From: Hyphomonadaceae bacterium
Lineage (GTDB): Bacteria; Pseudomonadota; Alphaproteobacteria; Caulobacterales; Hyphomonadaceae
DNA length: 64,000 bases
NCBI GenBank assembly: GCA_947474455.1
Contig: CANJIL010000010.1
Location: 16,897-80,896, forward strand
Direction of reading: 5' to 3'
In this document: in pieces, positions 55,435-64,000 of the stretch
How the letters are laid out: each line of letters starts with the position of its first letter
Numbering within the stretch: the stretch's first letter is position 1
The notes under the pieces: model-generated
Told to the model about the DNA's origin: nothing
The model's input: the letters and a program-made list of their open reading frames with translations, nothing else
The model's database searches: none
Program-made: the position numbers and the translations under genes

Positions 55435-57653
55435 CAGGCTACTCCTTCACCGGCATATGCCGCAGGTTCTTCAATATGTTTAGGCTGAACAGGCATGCGA
55501 ATATCGACGCGGGCGCCCGATGAGACGAGCTCATTGTCGCCCAGCCATATCCGTCCGCCGTGATCCTCGACAATGCGTGTCACGATTGCGAGGCCTAGCC
55601 CGACGCCATTTTTGCGCGTCGTCACATAGGGCTCGAGAAAACGCTCGCGATCCTGCGCCGGGAATCCCGGTCCGTTATCGCGTATCGTCAGCTGTACCTC
55701 GTCGCCATCCTCGAGAACATCGATCGTCACGGAGCCGAATTTAGCGCCGCCTTCCAGCTTACGCTCCACCGCTTCCGCCGCATTCTTCACGACATTAGTC
55801 ACAGCCTGCGCCAGCATGCGTTCGTCGCCAAGGATCACGATGGGATGCGCCGGTGCGTTGACGGACACAGCGATCGCAGGCGTCGCCATGCGTTGCGCGA
55901 AGGCAACCGCCTTCGCCATGTCTACCAAGTTGAACTCGCCGAATGTTGGCTTCGGCATACGAGCAAAGCCAGAGAATTCCTCGACCATGCGGCCAATATC
56001 TGCGACCTGGCGGGTGATCGTGTCGGTGCACCGCTCGAACGTCTCGCGATCGGTCGTGATCTGGCTTGAGAAACGGCGGCGCAACCGCTCGGCTGAAAGC
56101 TGTATCGGCGTGAGCGGATTGCGGATCTCGTGCGCTATACGGCGCGCCACGTCCCGCCACGCGGCCTGCCGCTGCCCGAGAACAAGCCGCGTCGTGTCGT
56201 GGAAGGTGATGACCGCTCCAGCCCCATCATACTCCGGCGCCACACGCACCTGTAGATGCATCGTACCGCCTTCGGTCGGTCGCTTGAAGCTGGTGTCGAC
56301 CGACTGCCCGGTCTCGATCGATCGCCGCGACGCGCTCACGAATTCCTCGGCGACCCGTGCAAGTGGCGTCAGTTCGCCCGGGCGATAGACAAATCCCAAC
56401 AGCGTCTGGGCCGATGCATTGGCGATCGTGACCTTGAGGTCCTTGTCGACCCGGATGACGCCAGCCTCGACGCCCGCAAGCACCGCCTCGATGAACGCCG
56501 ATCTCGCCTCGGCGTCGATCCGCCCCCGATCCAGCGCGGCGGTCTGCCGAGACAGGCGATCCGTCATCTCGTTGAAGGCATCCGCTAGATCCGCGATTTC
56601 GTCGCGCACCGATGGCTTCAGTATGCGCACTGAAAGGTCGCCGTCGCGAACCGCTCGCGCCGCGCCGGCCAGCGCACCAATCGGCATCGCGATGCGTGAC
56701 GCTGCTGTCATGCCCAGCCATGCGGTGCCCAGCAACATGAGAAGCGACGCTTCAATATACGAAAGGGTCAGCACCACCGCGAGACTGTTTCGCCGCGCTT
56801 CGGCCTCCCGCAATCGGCGGTTGTCGGCGTCGATCAGCGCAAGGCGCTGGCTGAGCATCGGCGGGATCGGCCGCGAAACATAGAGATAAGCATCCGGATA
56901 GGCTTTCAGCCGGACGAACGCGATGACCTCATTCTCATCGACGATCCCTCCGACGGCGCCCTCTTCGGCATCCCTCCACCACTTCTCTGTCGGAATACGG
57001 AACGGAAGCGCGCCAGGACCAACCCATTCGCTGATCCGGTTGTGGTCGGACGATAGGATGGCGGCGCGCGCGAAGTCCCGGAACTGAGCTTGTCCCCCGA
57101 GGAGGTCGACCCGGAACGATTGCGGGTTTTTGTCGAGCGCGCTGACATAATCCGGCGTATTGAGGTCGTTGACCATCGCGGCCAGCTCTGTGGTCGCATC
57201 GTCCTTCACATCGTCCACGGACGCTCTGGCAGCCGCCTGCGCGTTCACCACCACGTTCCGCACAGGCTCACCAAACCAGGCCTCGACACTCCGGTTGATC
57301 GCCACAGCCAGGAACCCGGCGACAATCACCGTCGGGATAGCCGCCGCCGCCGAGAACAGGACGATGATCCTGAGGCGAAGACGGGCCCCGCCGTGCGTTT
57401 CGCGATTCTCTTTCACCAGCCGATAGACCCGAAGGCCAAGCACCGTCGCGATCCCGGCGATCAGGATAAGGTTCGCGATCAGAAGCCACAGCAGTCCCGG
57501 CTGCGCCGCGGCGCCAGGGCTGGAGTCAGTGATGGCAAGATAGGTCGCGCCAGCTGCGACCACCGCCGCGAGCCCAAAAAGCACTTTGAACGTATTCGAG
57601 GTGGCTCTTCCGACCCGAGACCGCGCTTCGGTCATTGTGGCAGTGTCAGGCAT
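55434..57653 (-). CDS. ntrY: Sensor histidine kinase NtrY
   Basis: A 739-residue membrane kinase partnered with NtrX in nitrogen, redox and envelope signalling. Three to four N-terminal helices include FGLAAVVAAGATYLAI, LLWLLIANLILIAGIATVLG and IIVLFSAAAAIPTVIVAGFL. A large periplasmic or outer loop is followed by a HAMP domain (RIAMPIGALAGAARAVRDGD), a PAS domain, HisKA with ARRIAHEIRNPLTPIQLSAE and HATPase (VTNVVKNAAEAVER, IRDNGPGFP, GVGLGLAIVTRIVEDHGG). Overlaps ntrX by one base. 246 bases separate it from ntrC. Confidence 0.95.
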   Translation of the reverse strand: MPDTATMTEARSRVGRATSNTFKVLFGLAAVVAAGATYLAITDSSPGAAAQPGLLWLLIANLILIAGIATVLGLRVYRLVKENRETHGGARLRLRIIVLFSAAAAIPTVIVAGFLAVAINRSVEAWFGEPVRNVVVNAQAAARASVDDVKDDATTELAAMVNDLNTPDYVSALDKNPQSFRVDLLGGQAQFRDFARAAILSSDHNRISEWVGPGALPFRIPTEKWWRDAEEGAVGGIVDENEVIAFVRLKAYPDAYLYVSRPIPPMLSQRLALIDADNRRLREAEARRNSLAVVLTLSYIEASLLMLLGTAWLGMTAASRIAMPIGALAGAARAVRDGDLSVRILKPSVRDEIADLADAFNEMTDRLSRQTAALDRGRIDAEARSAFIEAVLAGVEAGVIRVDKDLKVTIANASAQTLLGFVYRPGELTPLARVAEEFVSASRRSIETGQSVDTSFKRPTEGGTMHLQVRVAPEYDGAGAVITFHDTTRLVLGQRQAAWRDVARRIAHEIRNPLTPIQLSAERLRRRFSSQITTDRETFERCTDTITRQVADIGRMVEEFSGFARMPKPTFGEFNLVDMAKAVAFAQRMATPAIAVSVNAPAHPIVILGDERMLAQAVTNVVKNAAEAVERKLEGGAKFGSVTIDVLEDGDEVQLTIRDNGPGFPAQDRERFLEPYVTTRKNGVGLGLAIVTRIVEDHGGRIWLGDNELVSSGARVDIRMPVQPKHIEEPAAYAGEGVA

Positions 57654-57899
57654 TCACTCTACCCGTTCGCCTGATAGCCGCCGCCTTCCCCCTGACTGAC
57701 GGAGGCAGCATCCATACAGGGCTGCGATATCTACGTCCTGCAAAACCGCCCCCGCACTTGGCTGCGGCGGATCAGCAACACAGTGTGACAAGCAGAGCAC
57801 AGACTGATGCTGTGATGCAACAGCCTTCAGCTGCTGGGTGGCAAATACTCGCGCAAGACGGCCTGTGGAAAACTCGGAGTTCGCCCGACAGGCGAAACG
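57654..57899. other. Intergenic region upstream of ntrY
   Basis: 246 bases, likely holding the ntrYX promoter. I looked for a -24/-12 sigma-54 element (TGGCAC-N5-TTGCA) and did not find a convincing one; TGGCAAATACTCGCGC near 57840 is only a half match. No gene. Confidence 0.45.
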
Positions 57900-59315
57900 C
57901 TAATTGTCTCCCGCAACGCCCAGCCCGTTGATCTTGGAGCGTAGCGTATTGCGGTTGAGTCCCAGAAGGGCCGCCGCCCGCACCTTGTTGCCGCTGGTGG
58001 CAGCCAGCGCCAGCTTGATAAGCGGCCGCTCTACCTGCTCGATAACCGTCTGATAGATCTGCCCCCCTTCGGGGTCATTGTCCGGATCGGCCGACAGAGC
58101 CGAGATAAAGTGCCGCGAAAGCAGTGCTTCGATCTCCGCCTCGAATTCGCGTTCGCCCGCCACCGTTCGCGTGCTGGACCGGAGTTCCCGTTCAACCTCC
58201 CGTGCGGAGATGATCGGCTCGGGGCTCAGCGCAGATAGGCGCCGGATCACGTTCTCAAGCTCCCGGACGTTGCCCGGCCAGTCGTAAGCAACCAGCAGAT
58301 CAAAAGCGCTTTTGTCGAGCTGTTTTTCGGGCAACCCTTCCTTCTTCGCGCGAACAAGAAAGGCCGACGCCAGATCGGGAATGTCTTCCTTCCGCTCGCG
58401 CAGCGGCGGCAGCTGCAGCGCCACCACGTTCAGCCTGTAATAGAGATCTTCCCGGAACAAGCCCTGATCGACCAGCGAGCGCAGGTCGTGCTTGGTCGAC
58501 GCAACGATACGAACGTCGAGATCGTCGCCTGATGATGCGAACCGCCCGTCCTGAAGGAAGCGCACAAGACGCGTTTGTGCTTCCAGAGGCATGTCGCCGA
58601 CCTCGTCCAGGAACAACGTGCCGCCATCGGCTTCGCTGACCTTGCCGCGACGCTTGCCATTACTGTCGCGACCGCCGCCAAACAGTTCGTCTTCGACCTG
58701 ATCGCGCTGCAGGGCCGCGAGGCTCACCGCCACGAACGGTCCCGACTTGCGTTTGCCGAGCTGGTGGATCGCGCGCGCGGCCAAGTCCTTGCCCGTTCCG
58801 CTTTCACCTTCGATGAGAACCGTCAGGTCATTGTTCATCACGCGCGCAATGACGCGGTAGACCGATTGCATCGGCTTGGATCGGCCGATCAGCGGCAGCG
58901 CTTCGTCCTTCTCGGCGCGGCGCCCCGTCATGTCCCGCCCGCGCGAAGGCTTCTTCTGCAAAGCCCGCCGGACTGTCTCGGCCAGCTTGTCGATATCGAA
59001 AGGTTTGGGAAGATAGTCGTAGGCCCCATGATCAGACGCCATCGCGGCGGTGAGCACGGTCGACTGGGCGGAAATCACGATGATCGGCAGTTCCGGCCGG
59101 GTCCTGCGTATCTGCGGCAGCAGATCAAAGATCGACTCGTCCGGCATGTAGACGTCAGTGATCAGCAGGTCGCCCTCGCCCGCCTGGATCCAGCGCCACA
59201 GCGCAGACATCGTGTTGGTGGCCCTGACGTGATAGCCCTCCTGCGCCAGCGTCTGGGAGATAACGAGCCTTACGCTCGCATCATCATCCGCAACCAGGAT
59301 TGTCGGACCGCTCAT
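57900..59315 (-). CDS. ntrC: Nitrogen regulator NtrC (lacks GAFTGA loop)
   Basis: A 471-residue NtrC with receiver (VADDDAS, D54 in LLITDVYMPDES), AAA+ domain (Walker A EGESGTGKDLAARAI, Walker B GTLFLDEVGDMP) and Fis-type HTH (LAATSGNKVRAAALLGLNRN). The L1 loop that normally reads HEKGAFTGA is replaced: after ELFG (210-213) comes GGRDSNGKRRGKVSEADG (about 215-232; bases 58623-58688). Sigma-54 contact is therefore unlikely, and a sigma-70-type or repressor mode is inferred, as described for some alphaproteobacterial NtrC proteins. Coupled to ntrB by 4 bases. Confidence 0.95.
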   Translation of the reverse strand: MSGPTILVADDDASVRLVISQTLAQEGYHVRATNTMSALWRWIQAGEGDLLITDVYMPDESIFDLLPQIRRTRPELPIIVISAQSTVLTAAMASDHGAYDYLPKPFDIDKLAETVRRALQKKPSRGRDMTGRRAEKDEALPLIGRSKPMQSVYRVIARVMNNDLTVLIEGESGTGKDLAARAIHQLGKRKSGPFVAVSLAALQRDQVEDELFGGGRDSNGKRRGKVSEADGGTLFLDEVGDMPLEAQTRLVRFLQDGRFASSGDDLDVRIVASTKHDLRSLVDQGLFREDLYYRLNVVALQLPPLRERKEDIPDLASAFLVRAKKEGLPEKQLDKSAFDLLVAYDWPGNVRELENVIRRLSALSPEPIISAREVERELRSSTRTVAGEREFEAEIEALLSRHFISALSADPDNDPEGGQIYQTVIEQVERPLIKLALAATSGNKVRAAALLGLNRNTLRSKINGLGVAGDN

Positions 59316-60400
59316 TTGGCCGCTCCTTTTTGGCGCGCAATTGGGAAGAGCAGACGCAGGGAGGCGCCGCTTGTGCTGTTATCAAGCACCACGAAGCCGC
59401 CGTGGGCCTGCATGATCTCGGCGACGACAGCGAGACCGATGCCCGCGCCGCCGGATTTGGTGGTGAAGAAAGGCTCGAACACACGCGCCACAGTCGACTC
59501 CGGCACGCCTGGCCCGTTGTCAGTGACAGAAATCTCGAGCGCACCCCGCGCACGCGGGCCATCACGTCCGGCGAACCTGAAGCCTGCGCGATAGCGAGTC
59601 GTCACTGAAATTCGCGCCTGCTTGTTCGCGTTGCTCACCGCTTCCACGGCGTTCTTCACGAGGTTCAGCGCCGCCTCATGCAGATGATCGGGGTCAACCT
59701 CAATCTCCGGCAGAGACGGGTCGTAAAGCACGTCGAACCGCGCATTGGCCCCAAAACTTGCCTTAGCGAGATCAATCACGCTGTCGAGCACAATGTGAAC
59801 GTTAGTGATGCGCGTCCGCGGTGAGAAGAAGGTCTCGAATGCCGTGAACCTGTCCACGATCCGGTGGATGCGCGCGCCCTCTTCGCGGATCAGAGACAGA
59901 AGCGGTTGTTGTTCATCGCTTGCCTGCCGCGCCAGCAGCTGGGCAGCGCCGACAATACCAGCGAGCGGGTTCTTCACCTCGTGCCCAAGCATCCGCGCGA
60001 TGTGCGCGAACGCGTTGACCTCCGCATTCGTCTCATCCTGCGTGTTACGCGTTATAGGCAGGAAAGTAAGTACCAGCCCGCCATCGTCGCCATCCGGCGA
60101 CGCCGAAACGTCCAGGTCGATCGGCGCGATGTGCGGACTGCCCACCCGAATGGAACGCCCTGACATGACGCCGCCCTCGCGCCGTGCACGTCCAATGAAG
60201 TCAAGCAGCGGAGCATCCGCCGGCAGCAGGTCCGTTAGCGGCCGCCCGCGAAGCAATGGCGCCGAACGCTGCAACAACGTCTCCGCTGCGGGGTTTACGA
60301 AGCTCACCGCGTCCCGCCGCGATAGGCCGATCACCGCGAATGGCAGCGCATCCAGAACGCGCACCGCTGCAGAAGTGGGATCCGGAAACGTCGTGATCAT
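59312..60400 (-). CDS. ntrB: Nitrogen sensor kinase NtrB
   Basis: A 362-residue soluble kinase/phosphatase that receives PII signals and controls NtrC. An N-terminal PAS domain (DALPFAVIGLSRRDAVSFVN) is followed by HisKA with the phospho-acceptor in RMLGHEVKNPLAGIVGAAQL and HATPase motifs NLVKNAVEAVSNAN, VTDNGPGVPE and GGAGIGLAVVAEIMQAHGG. Overlaps both dusB and ntrC by 4 bases. Confidence 0.96.
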   Translation of the reverse strand: MITTFPDPTSAAVRVLDALPFAVIGLSRRDAVSFVNPAAETLLQRSAPLLRGRPLTDLLPADAPLLDFIGRARREGGVMSGRSIRVGSPHIAPIDLDVSASPDGDDGGLVLTFLPITRNTQDETNAEVNAFAHIARMLGHEVKNPLAGIVGAAQLLARQASDEQQPLLSLIREEGARIHRIVDRFTAFETFFSPRTRITNVHIVLDSVIDLAKASFGANARFDVLYDPSLPEIEVDPDHLHEAALNLVKNAVEAVSNANKQARISVTTRYRAGFRFAGRDGPRARGALEISVTDNGPGVPESTVARVFEPFFTTKSGGAGIGLAVVAEIMQAHGGFVVLDNSTSGASLRLLFPIARQKGAAK

Positions 60401-61389
60401 GCGGCCTCCCTCCTGTTGGTCAGTGCAATCACAAGCGCACCCTTAAGCATCATTGACGATTCTAGCAGGCATAACGATGTGCGGACGTCCGCCATCGCCG
60501 GCAACCCAAGATCTTCACACCAGGCATCAACGAACGCGGCGATGTGCTTGCGCACCACGCGCACGCCCAGGCGCTCGCCATAGAGCATTGCCGAGCGATC
60601 AATCTGCTGCAGCATCGACGTTAGCTTTTCATCCTGAGTGGGCTCGCGATACGGCGTGCCGAACAGCGCATTCGCGATCTGCGCCACACGCCACGGCCGC
60701 CCCTGGGCGCCCCGCCCGATCATGACACCTGCCGCGCCCGACTGCTCCATCGCGTGACGCGCGGACGCCTCGTCCTCGATGTCGCCATTTGCGATCACCG
60801 GGAGGTTGATCGCCTCCACCACAGCCGCGATCCGCCTCCAGTTGGCCTGGCCCGTATAGAACTGCATCCGCGTGCGGCCGTGCACTGTCACCATCCGTGC
60901 GCCCTCGTCCTCGGCGATGCGTGCAATCTCTGGAGCGTTCAGCGCAGCCTCATCCCACCCCAAACGCATTTTTACCGTCACCGGTAGTTTCGTGCCAGCA
61001 ACCGTGGCCGCTATGAGCTGACGCGCCAGCTCGGGCTCGCGCATCAGCGCGCAACCGGATTGCCCGCCCGTGACCTTTTTCGCGGGGCAGCCCATGTTGA
61101 TGTCGATGATGTCAGCGCCCGCTGCTTCTGCCAGCTCTGCGCCGACACGCATCCAATCCGGTGCGCGGCCAGCGAGCTGAACAATGAAGGGGCCCGATCC
61201 ATGGTGCGGCGCAGCGCGTCGAACGAACTCCTCGGTCTCGCGGGCGAGCTCCGCACCCGCAACCATTTCGGTCACCACCGCTGGCGCTCCGAAGCGATCA
61301 GCCTCGCGCCTAAAGGGGGCATCAGTTATGCCCGACATTGGCGCCAGGAAAACCGGCGCAACGATCTGGACTTCTCCCACGCGGAACAC
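60397..61389 (-). CDS. dusB: tRNA-dihydrouridine synthase (DusB/NifR3)
   Basis: FMN-dependent reduction of uridines in the tRNA D-loop. The 330 residues carry VFLAPMSGITDAPFRRE, the active-site Cys in DINMGCPAKKVTGGQSGCAL, and MVTVHGRTRMQFYTGQANW. Several GTGs are in frame (61407, 61389). The one at 61389 has GGAGAG 8 bases upstream and is preferred. It heads the dusB-ntrB-ntrC-(gap)-ntrY-ntrX series, the classical nifR3-ntrBC operon. Confidence 0.94.
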   Translation of the reverse strand: MFRVGEVQIVAPVFLAPMSGITDAPFRREADRFGAPAVVTEMVAGAELARETEEFVRRAAPHHGSGPFIVQLAGRAPDWMRVGAELAEAAGADIIDINMGCPAKKVTGGQSGCALMREPELARQLIAATVAGTKLPVTVKMRLGWDEAALNAPEIARIAEDEGARMVTVHGRTRMQFYTGQANWRRIAAVVEAINLPVIANGDIEDEASARHAMEQSGAAGVMIGRGAQGRPWRVAQIANALFGTPYREPTQDEKLTSMLQQIDRSAMLYGERLGVRVVRKHIAAFVDAWCEDLGLPAMADVRTSLCLLESSMMLKGALVIALTNRREAA

Positions 61390-61407
61390 GAAACAGTCTC
61401 TCCACAC

Positions 61408-61477
61408 CCACGCAAGTGCCTATTCTTTAGGCATATTTAAGCTTATACTTAGACATCAGCCGTGAGAAGTCGTCAAC
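61408..61477. promoter_or_regulatory. AT-rich divergent control region, dusB-ntrBC / ispDF
   Basis: A 70-base AT-rich island in an otherwise GC-rich window. It holds TTAAGCTTATACTTAG, with TATACT (61444-61449) as a possible rightward -10 for ispDF and a TTAAGCTTA palindrome. A matching -35 is weak. Likely promoters for both directions. Confidence 0.4.
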
Positions 61478-62632
61478 ATGCACAATCACGAGGCGTTTTC
61501 GACCGAAAAGGTAGGCGCGATCATCGTGGCGGCAGGCTCCGGGTCGCGGCTGGGAGGGGCAGAGCCGAAGCAGTTCGTTGCCCTTTGTGGCAAGCCCATG
61601 CTTCTTTGGAGCGTGGAGACCATGCTGCGCTGCAATAATCTTGCAGTGCTGGCGCTGGTCGTCCCGGGCGGCGAAGAAGCCCGCACCCGCCAGATTTTGC
61701 CCGCCGACATTCGGATACGCATCGTCGCAGGCGGCGCCTCGCGCACCGAGTCGGTCCGCAACGGCCTCGCCGCACTGGCTGGACAGAAGGTGCTAAAAGT
61801 CCTGATCCACGACGCCGCCCGCCCAGGCCTGAGCTTGAACGTGATCGACGAGCTTCTCACGGCTCTCGACACCGCTGACGCCGCGGCCCCCGCCTTAACA
61901 ATCGCCGACGCCCTGAAGTCCAGCCCTTTGGTTCGTTCTGTAGCGCGCGACGGCGTTGTCCGCGTCCAGACCCCGCAGGCCTTCCGCTGGCAAACGATCT
62001 CCAAAGCCTACGCCTCCGCTGCGACCTCAGCCGTCGACGACCTCGCCCTGGTCGAGGCAGCCGGCGCGAAGATCACGCTGACGTCGGGCCGGCATGAGCT
62101 TATGAAAGTCACCTATCCGGAGGATCTCGACGTGGCGGAGAAACTGATCGGCAGACCCGCCCTGCGCGTTGGAACAGGCTTCGACGTCCACGCCTTCGAA
62201 CCCGGCGACGCCGTCATTCTCTGCGGCGTCCGCATCCCGCACTCCAAAAAACTCGAAGGCCACTCCGACGCCGACGCAGGCTGGCACGCTCTCACCGACG
62301 CCATCCTTGGCGCTCTCGCCCTTGGCGACATCGGCGACCACTTCCCGCCCTCTGATCCGCAATGGAAGGGACATGCGTCAGTCAATTTCCTCCAGCACGC
62401 CGTGAAGCTCGCGCAAGGCCGCGGCTACCGTCTCGCCAATGCCGACATCACCATCCTCGCCGAGTGCCCTAGGATCTCGCCCTACCGCGAGGCCATGCGC
62501 GCCGCCACCGCGGAAGCCATGGGCGTCGCTATCGACGCCGTCAGCATCAAAGCCACCACCACCGAAAAGCTTGGCTTCGTCGGCCGTGAAGAAGGCATCG
62601 CGGCGCAGGCGGTGGTGTTGCTGTCACGCTGA
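61478..62632 (+). CDS. ispDF: Bifunctional IspD/IspF of the MEP isoprenoid pathway
   Basis: One 384-residue chain fusing two non-consecutive MEP pathway enzymes. IspD (about 1-225): VGAIIVAAGSGSRLGGAEPK nucleotide loop, HDAARP and RVQTPQAFRW. IspF (about 228-384): VGTGFDVHAFEPGD zinc ligands, GHSDADAGWHALTDAILGAL and KATTTEKLGFVGREEGIAAQ. The fusion is typical of alpha- and epsilonproteobacteria. ATG at 61478. Confidence 0.97.
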   Translation: MHNHEAFSTEKVGAIIVAAGSGSRLGGAEPKQFVALCGKPMLLWSVETMLRCNNLAVLALVVPGGEEARTRQILPADIRIRIVAGGASRTESVRNGLAALAGQKVLKVLIHDAARPGLSLNVIDELLTALDTADAAAPALTIADALKSSPLVRSVARDGVVRVQTPQAFRWQTISKAYASAATSAVDDLALVEAAGAKITLTSGRHELMKVTYPEDLDVAEKLIGRPALRVGTGFDVHAFEPGDAVILCGVRIPHSKKLEGHSDADAGWHALTDAILGALALGDIGDHFPPSDPQWKGHASVNFLQHAVKLAQGRGYRLANADITILAECPRISPYREAMRAATAEAMGVAIDAVSIKATTTEKLGFVGREEGIAAQAVVLLSR

Positions 62633-62644
62633 TAGAAGCGGAGG

Positions 62645-63122
62645 ATGAGCACGCCCCGTCGGATCAGTATCCTTGTCACCGCGGCGATGTTTGGCATTCC
62701 GCTGCTAGTCCTGTGGAATGACGCCCGATGCAATTTCCTCATCTAAAACTGCGACGGGAAACGTGACTTCACATTATCCACGCGCGCGCCGGGCGGCACG
62801 CATTGGGCGGAGGGTCGCACGGAAGGCTCAGCGATACGCAGCGAGGTCACACTTTATAGATTTACCGACTATGATCCTGGCGTTCCCACTCCTCGGCAGC
62901 GATACTCGGCAGGTTCGTCGGTGTTCGAGTCTTATGCCAACGAAGGCTGCGGCCCGTTCAATGTCACTTTCGATCCCGCTCCGGGCGCTCAGTGCGATCT
63001 CCGCATCACCTGCCGGCTCAAATCCGATCTCTCGACGATCAATCCACTCTGGCAGGCCGTTAACGACAGGCGACAGTCCCGGCACGTAACGCTACCATTG
63101 CCGCTCTCGGCGGAGACACTCG
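62645..63122 (+). pseudogene. Broken hypothetical gene between ispDF and pncC
   Basis: From the ATG at 62645 a membrane-segment start (RRISILVTAAMFGIPLLVLW) runs 33 codons to TAA at 62744-62746. The same frame then continues open with protein-like sequence (KRDFTLSTRAPGGTHWAEGR, later VTLYRFTDYDPGV and SYANEGCGPFNVTFDPAPGA) for over 100 codons and runs into pncC with no stop of its own. A single stop change in a small exported protein is the simplest reading. The family is unknown. pgpA, which often lies here, is absent. Confidence 0.55.
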
Positions 63123-63614
63123 ATGTTCGACGAACACCTGCTGATGCTCGCCCGCCTCACGCTCGACGAGGCCCAGCAGGAGCGTCTCAAGATCGCGACG
63201 GCCGAAAGCTGCACCGGCGGTCTTATCGCCGGGCTGCTCACCGAGATCCCCGGCTCCTCCGCCACAGTCGAGCGCGGCTTCATCGTTTACTCCAACCGCG
63301 CCAAGGAAGAGATGCTCGGCGTGCCCGGCGATCTCATCGCTGACGCGGGCGCCGTCTCCGAGCCCGTCGCCCGCGCCATGGCCGAAGGCGCCCTGCAGCA
63401 ATCCCGCGCCAATCTCGCCGTTGCCGTCACCGGCGTGGCCGGCCCCGGCGGCGGCACGCCCCTCAAGCCCGTAGGCCTCGTCCACCTCGCCGTCGCCCGA
63501 GAGAACAAGCCAATCTTCCACCAGGCCATGCGCTATGGCGACATCGGCCGCGGCAGGATCCGCCGCGAAACCATCGTCGCCGCGCTGGAAATGCTCCGGA
63601 CTATGATGGCTTGA
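63123..63614 (+). CDS. pncC: Nicotinamide-nucleotide amidase PncC (CinA C-terminal type)
   Basis: Hydrolyses NMN to nicotinate mononucleotide in pyridine nucleotide recycling. The 163-residue single domain shows the KIATAESCTGGLIAGLLTEI signature with the catalytic Ser, VYSNRAKEEMLGV, and AVTGVAGPGGGTPLKPVGLV. The N-terminal COG1058 half of full-length CinA is absent, as in many bacteria. Start ATG 63123. Confidence 0.95.
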   Translation: MFDEHLLMLARLTLDEAQQERLKIATAESCTGGLIAGLLTEIPGSSATVERGFIVYSNRAKEEMLGVPGDLIADAGAVSEPVARAMAEGALQQSRANLAVAVTGVAGPGGGTPLKPVGLVHLAVARENKPIFHQAMRYGDIGRGRIRRETIVAALEMLRTMMA

Positions 63615-63726
63615 TTTTCATCTCGACGCACCACAGACGGCGCCGCCCTGCCGTGATCCCGCCATCAACGCCCGCGACTCCTCCAGACAACCCGGCCGGA
63701 AGAAGCAGGTTGCAAAGGAGATACAG

Positions 63727-64000
63727 ATGCGTGTTGCGAACCTTCTCGTCATGAGCGCTGCGGCCATGCTGGTCTGGGCCTGCGCTTCCACTGATTTCCC
63801 CGTCAACTCCCCAACTCCGGCTTCCGTCGAAGTCGGGGGCAATGACTGCGCCGTTATGGCCGCAGTTGCGAAGGGGCATTACAAGTTCGGGCCGGACAAC
63901 CCTGCCCCGCCCCTCAGGGGCCTGGGCGAACCAGGCTGGCGGCCCCGGTGCAACTGGGTCGGTTACGGCCTCGCCTTCTCGGATTACAACGACGTTCCCC
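63727..64000 (+). CDS. Predicted lipoprotein, cut by window end
   Basis: AAAGGAG just upstream of the ATG at 63727. A signal with lipobox (RVANLLVMSAAAMLVWAC, Cys about 19) is followed by a Pro/Ser-rich linker and then GNDCAVMAAVAKGHYKFG and CNWVGYGLAFSDYND. The frame is open at the right edge. Two further cysteines suggest a disulphide. Family unknown. Confidence 0.75.
   Translation, partial: MRVANLLVMSAAAMLVWACASTDFPVNSPTPASVEVGGNDCAVMAAVAKGHYKFGPDNPAPPLRGLGEPGWRPRCNWVGYGLAFSDYNDVP

Noticed and set aside
57654..57899. Sigma-54 promoter upstream of ntrY
   Set aside because: No complete TGGCAC-N5-TTGCA match; only TGGCAA half sites on the wrong strand or spacing.

Overview
The window is a GC-rich, densely coding chromosomal segment of an alphaproteobacterium. 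The lineage is inferred from gene order, not from a database search. Four gene orders point there: the aa3 oxidase block ctaD-ctaB-coxF-like-ctaG-ctaE followed by DUF983, SURF1, thrC and an M16 peptidase; dusB-ntrB-ntrC-ntrY-ntrX-hfq-hflX; murA-DUF2948-hisD-UPF0262-infA-maf-RNase E/G-yacG-tRNA-Phe; and a fused ispDF. A Caulobacterales- or Hyphomonadaceae-like organism fits, but genus and species cannot be given. No rRNA, CRISPR array, intact insertion sequence or prophage is visible.

Layout, left to right. 1-9.4 kb: respiratory oxidase structural and assembly genes, including an extra degenerate subunit III-like protein, running by start-stop overlaps into thrC, an M16 peptidase, an EAL phosphodiesterase and a small membrane protein. 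9.4-16.2 kb: a START-like protein, gatB, a 1.1 kb gene-poor stretch with REP-like elements, a lipoprotein, queA-tgt (tgt has lost most of its zinc site), a second lipoprotein and tRNA-Lys. 16.2-20.1 kb: an accessory patch with small unknown ORFs, a SRAP protein, and an acyltransferase lying between two imperfect 130 bp direct repeats, the second covering the 3' end of a secreted nuclease gene. 20.3-30.4 kb: an M61 peptidase, an MHS-type transporter, an EF-hand protein with an OmpR/EnvZ-like pair, ExoD, a secF without secD beside it, and a dicarboxylate symporter.

30.4-36.8 kb: biotin genes (bioFD divergent from bioA), a likely structured RNA ending in a strong terminator, a crotonase, and an xdhC-mobA-like pair for molybdenum-cofactor maturation. 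36.7-43.3 kb: mazG, an MBL hydrolase, tatD, holB, tmk, a DD-carboxypeptidase and rlpA. 43.6-45.2 kb: tRNA-Ser, a scrap of a sugar-nucleotide epimerase gene, hupE and tRNA-Phe. 45.2-51.2 kb: the yacG-to-murA block, all on the minus strand. 51.3-53.9 kb: tRNA-Thr, a broken alpha/beta hydrolase gene, hflX and hfq. 54.0-61.4 kb: the complete NtrXY/NtrBC nitrogen-signalling cluster with dusB; both response regulators lack the GAFTGA sigma-54 contact loop. 61.5-64.0 kb: ispDF, a broken hypothetical gene, pncC (cinA C-terminal type) and a lipoprotein cut by the window edge.

The observations most worth following up are the degenerate subunit III paralogue in the oxidase operon (3649-4287), the structured RNA candidate at 33.7 kb, the zinc-site loss in Tgt, the GAFTGA loss in both NtrC and NtrX, the phased direct repeats upstream of the EF-hand gene, and the repeat pair around the acyltransferase.
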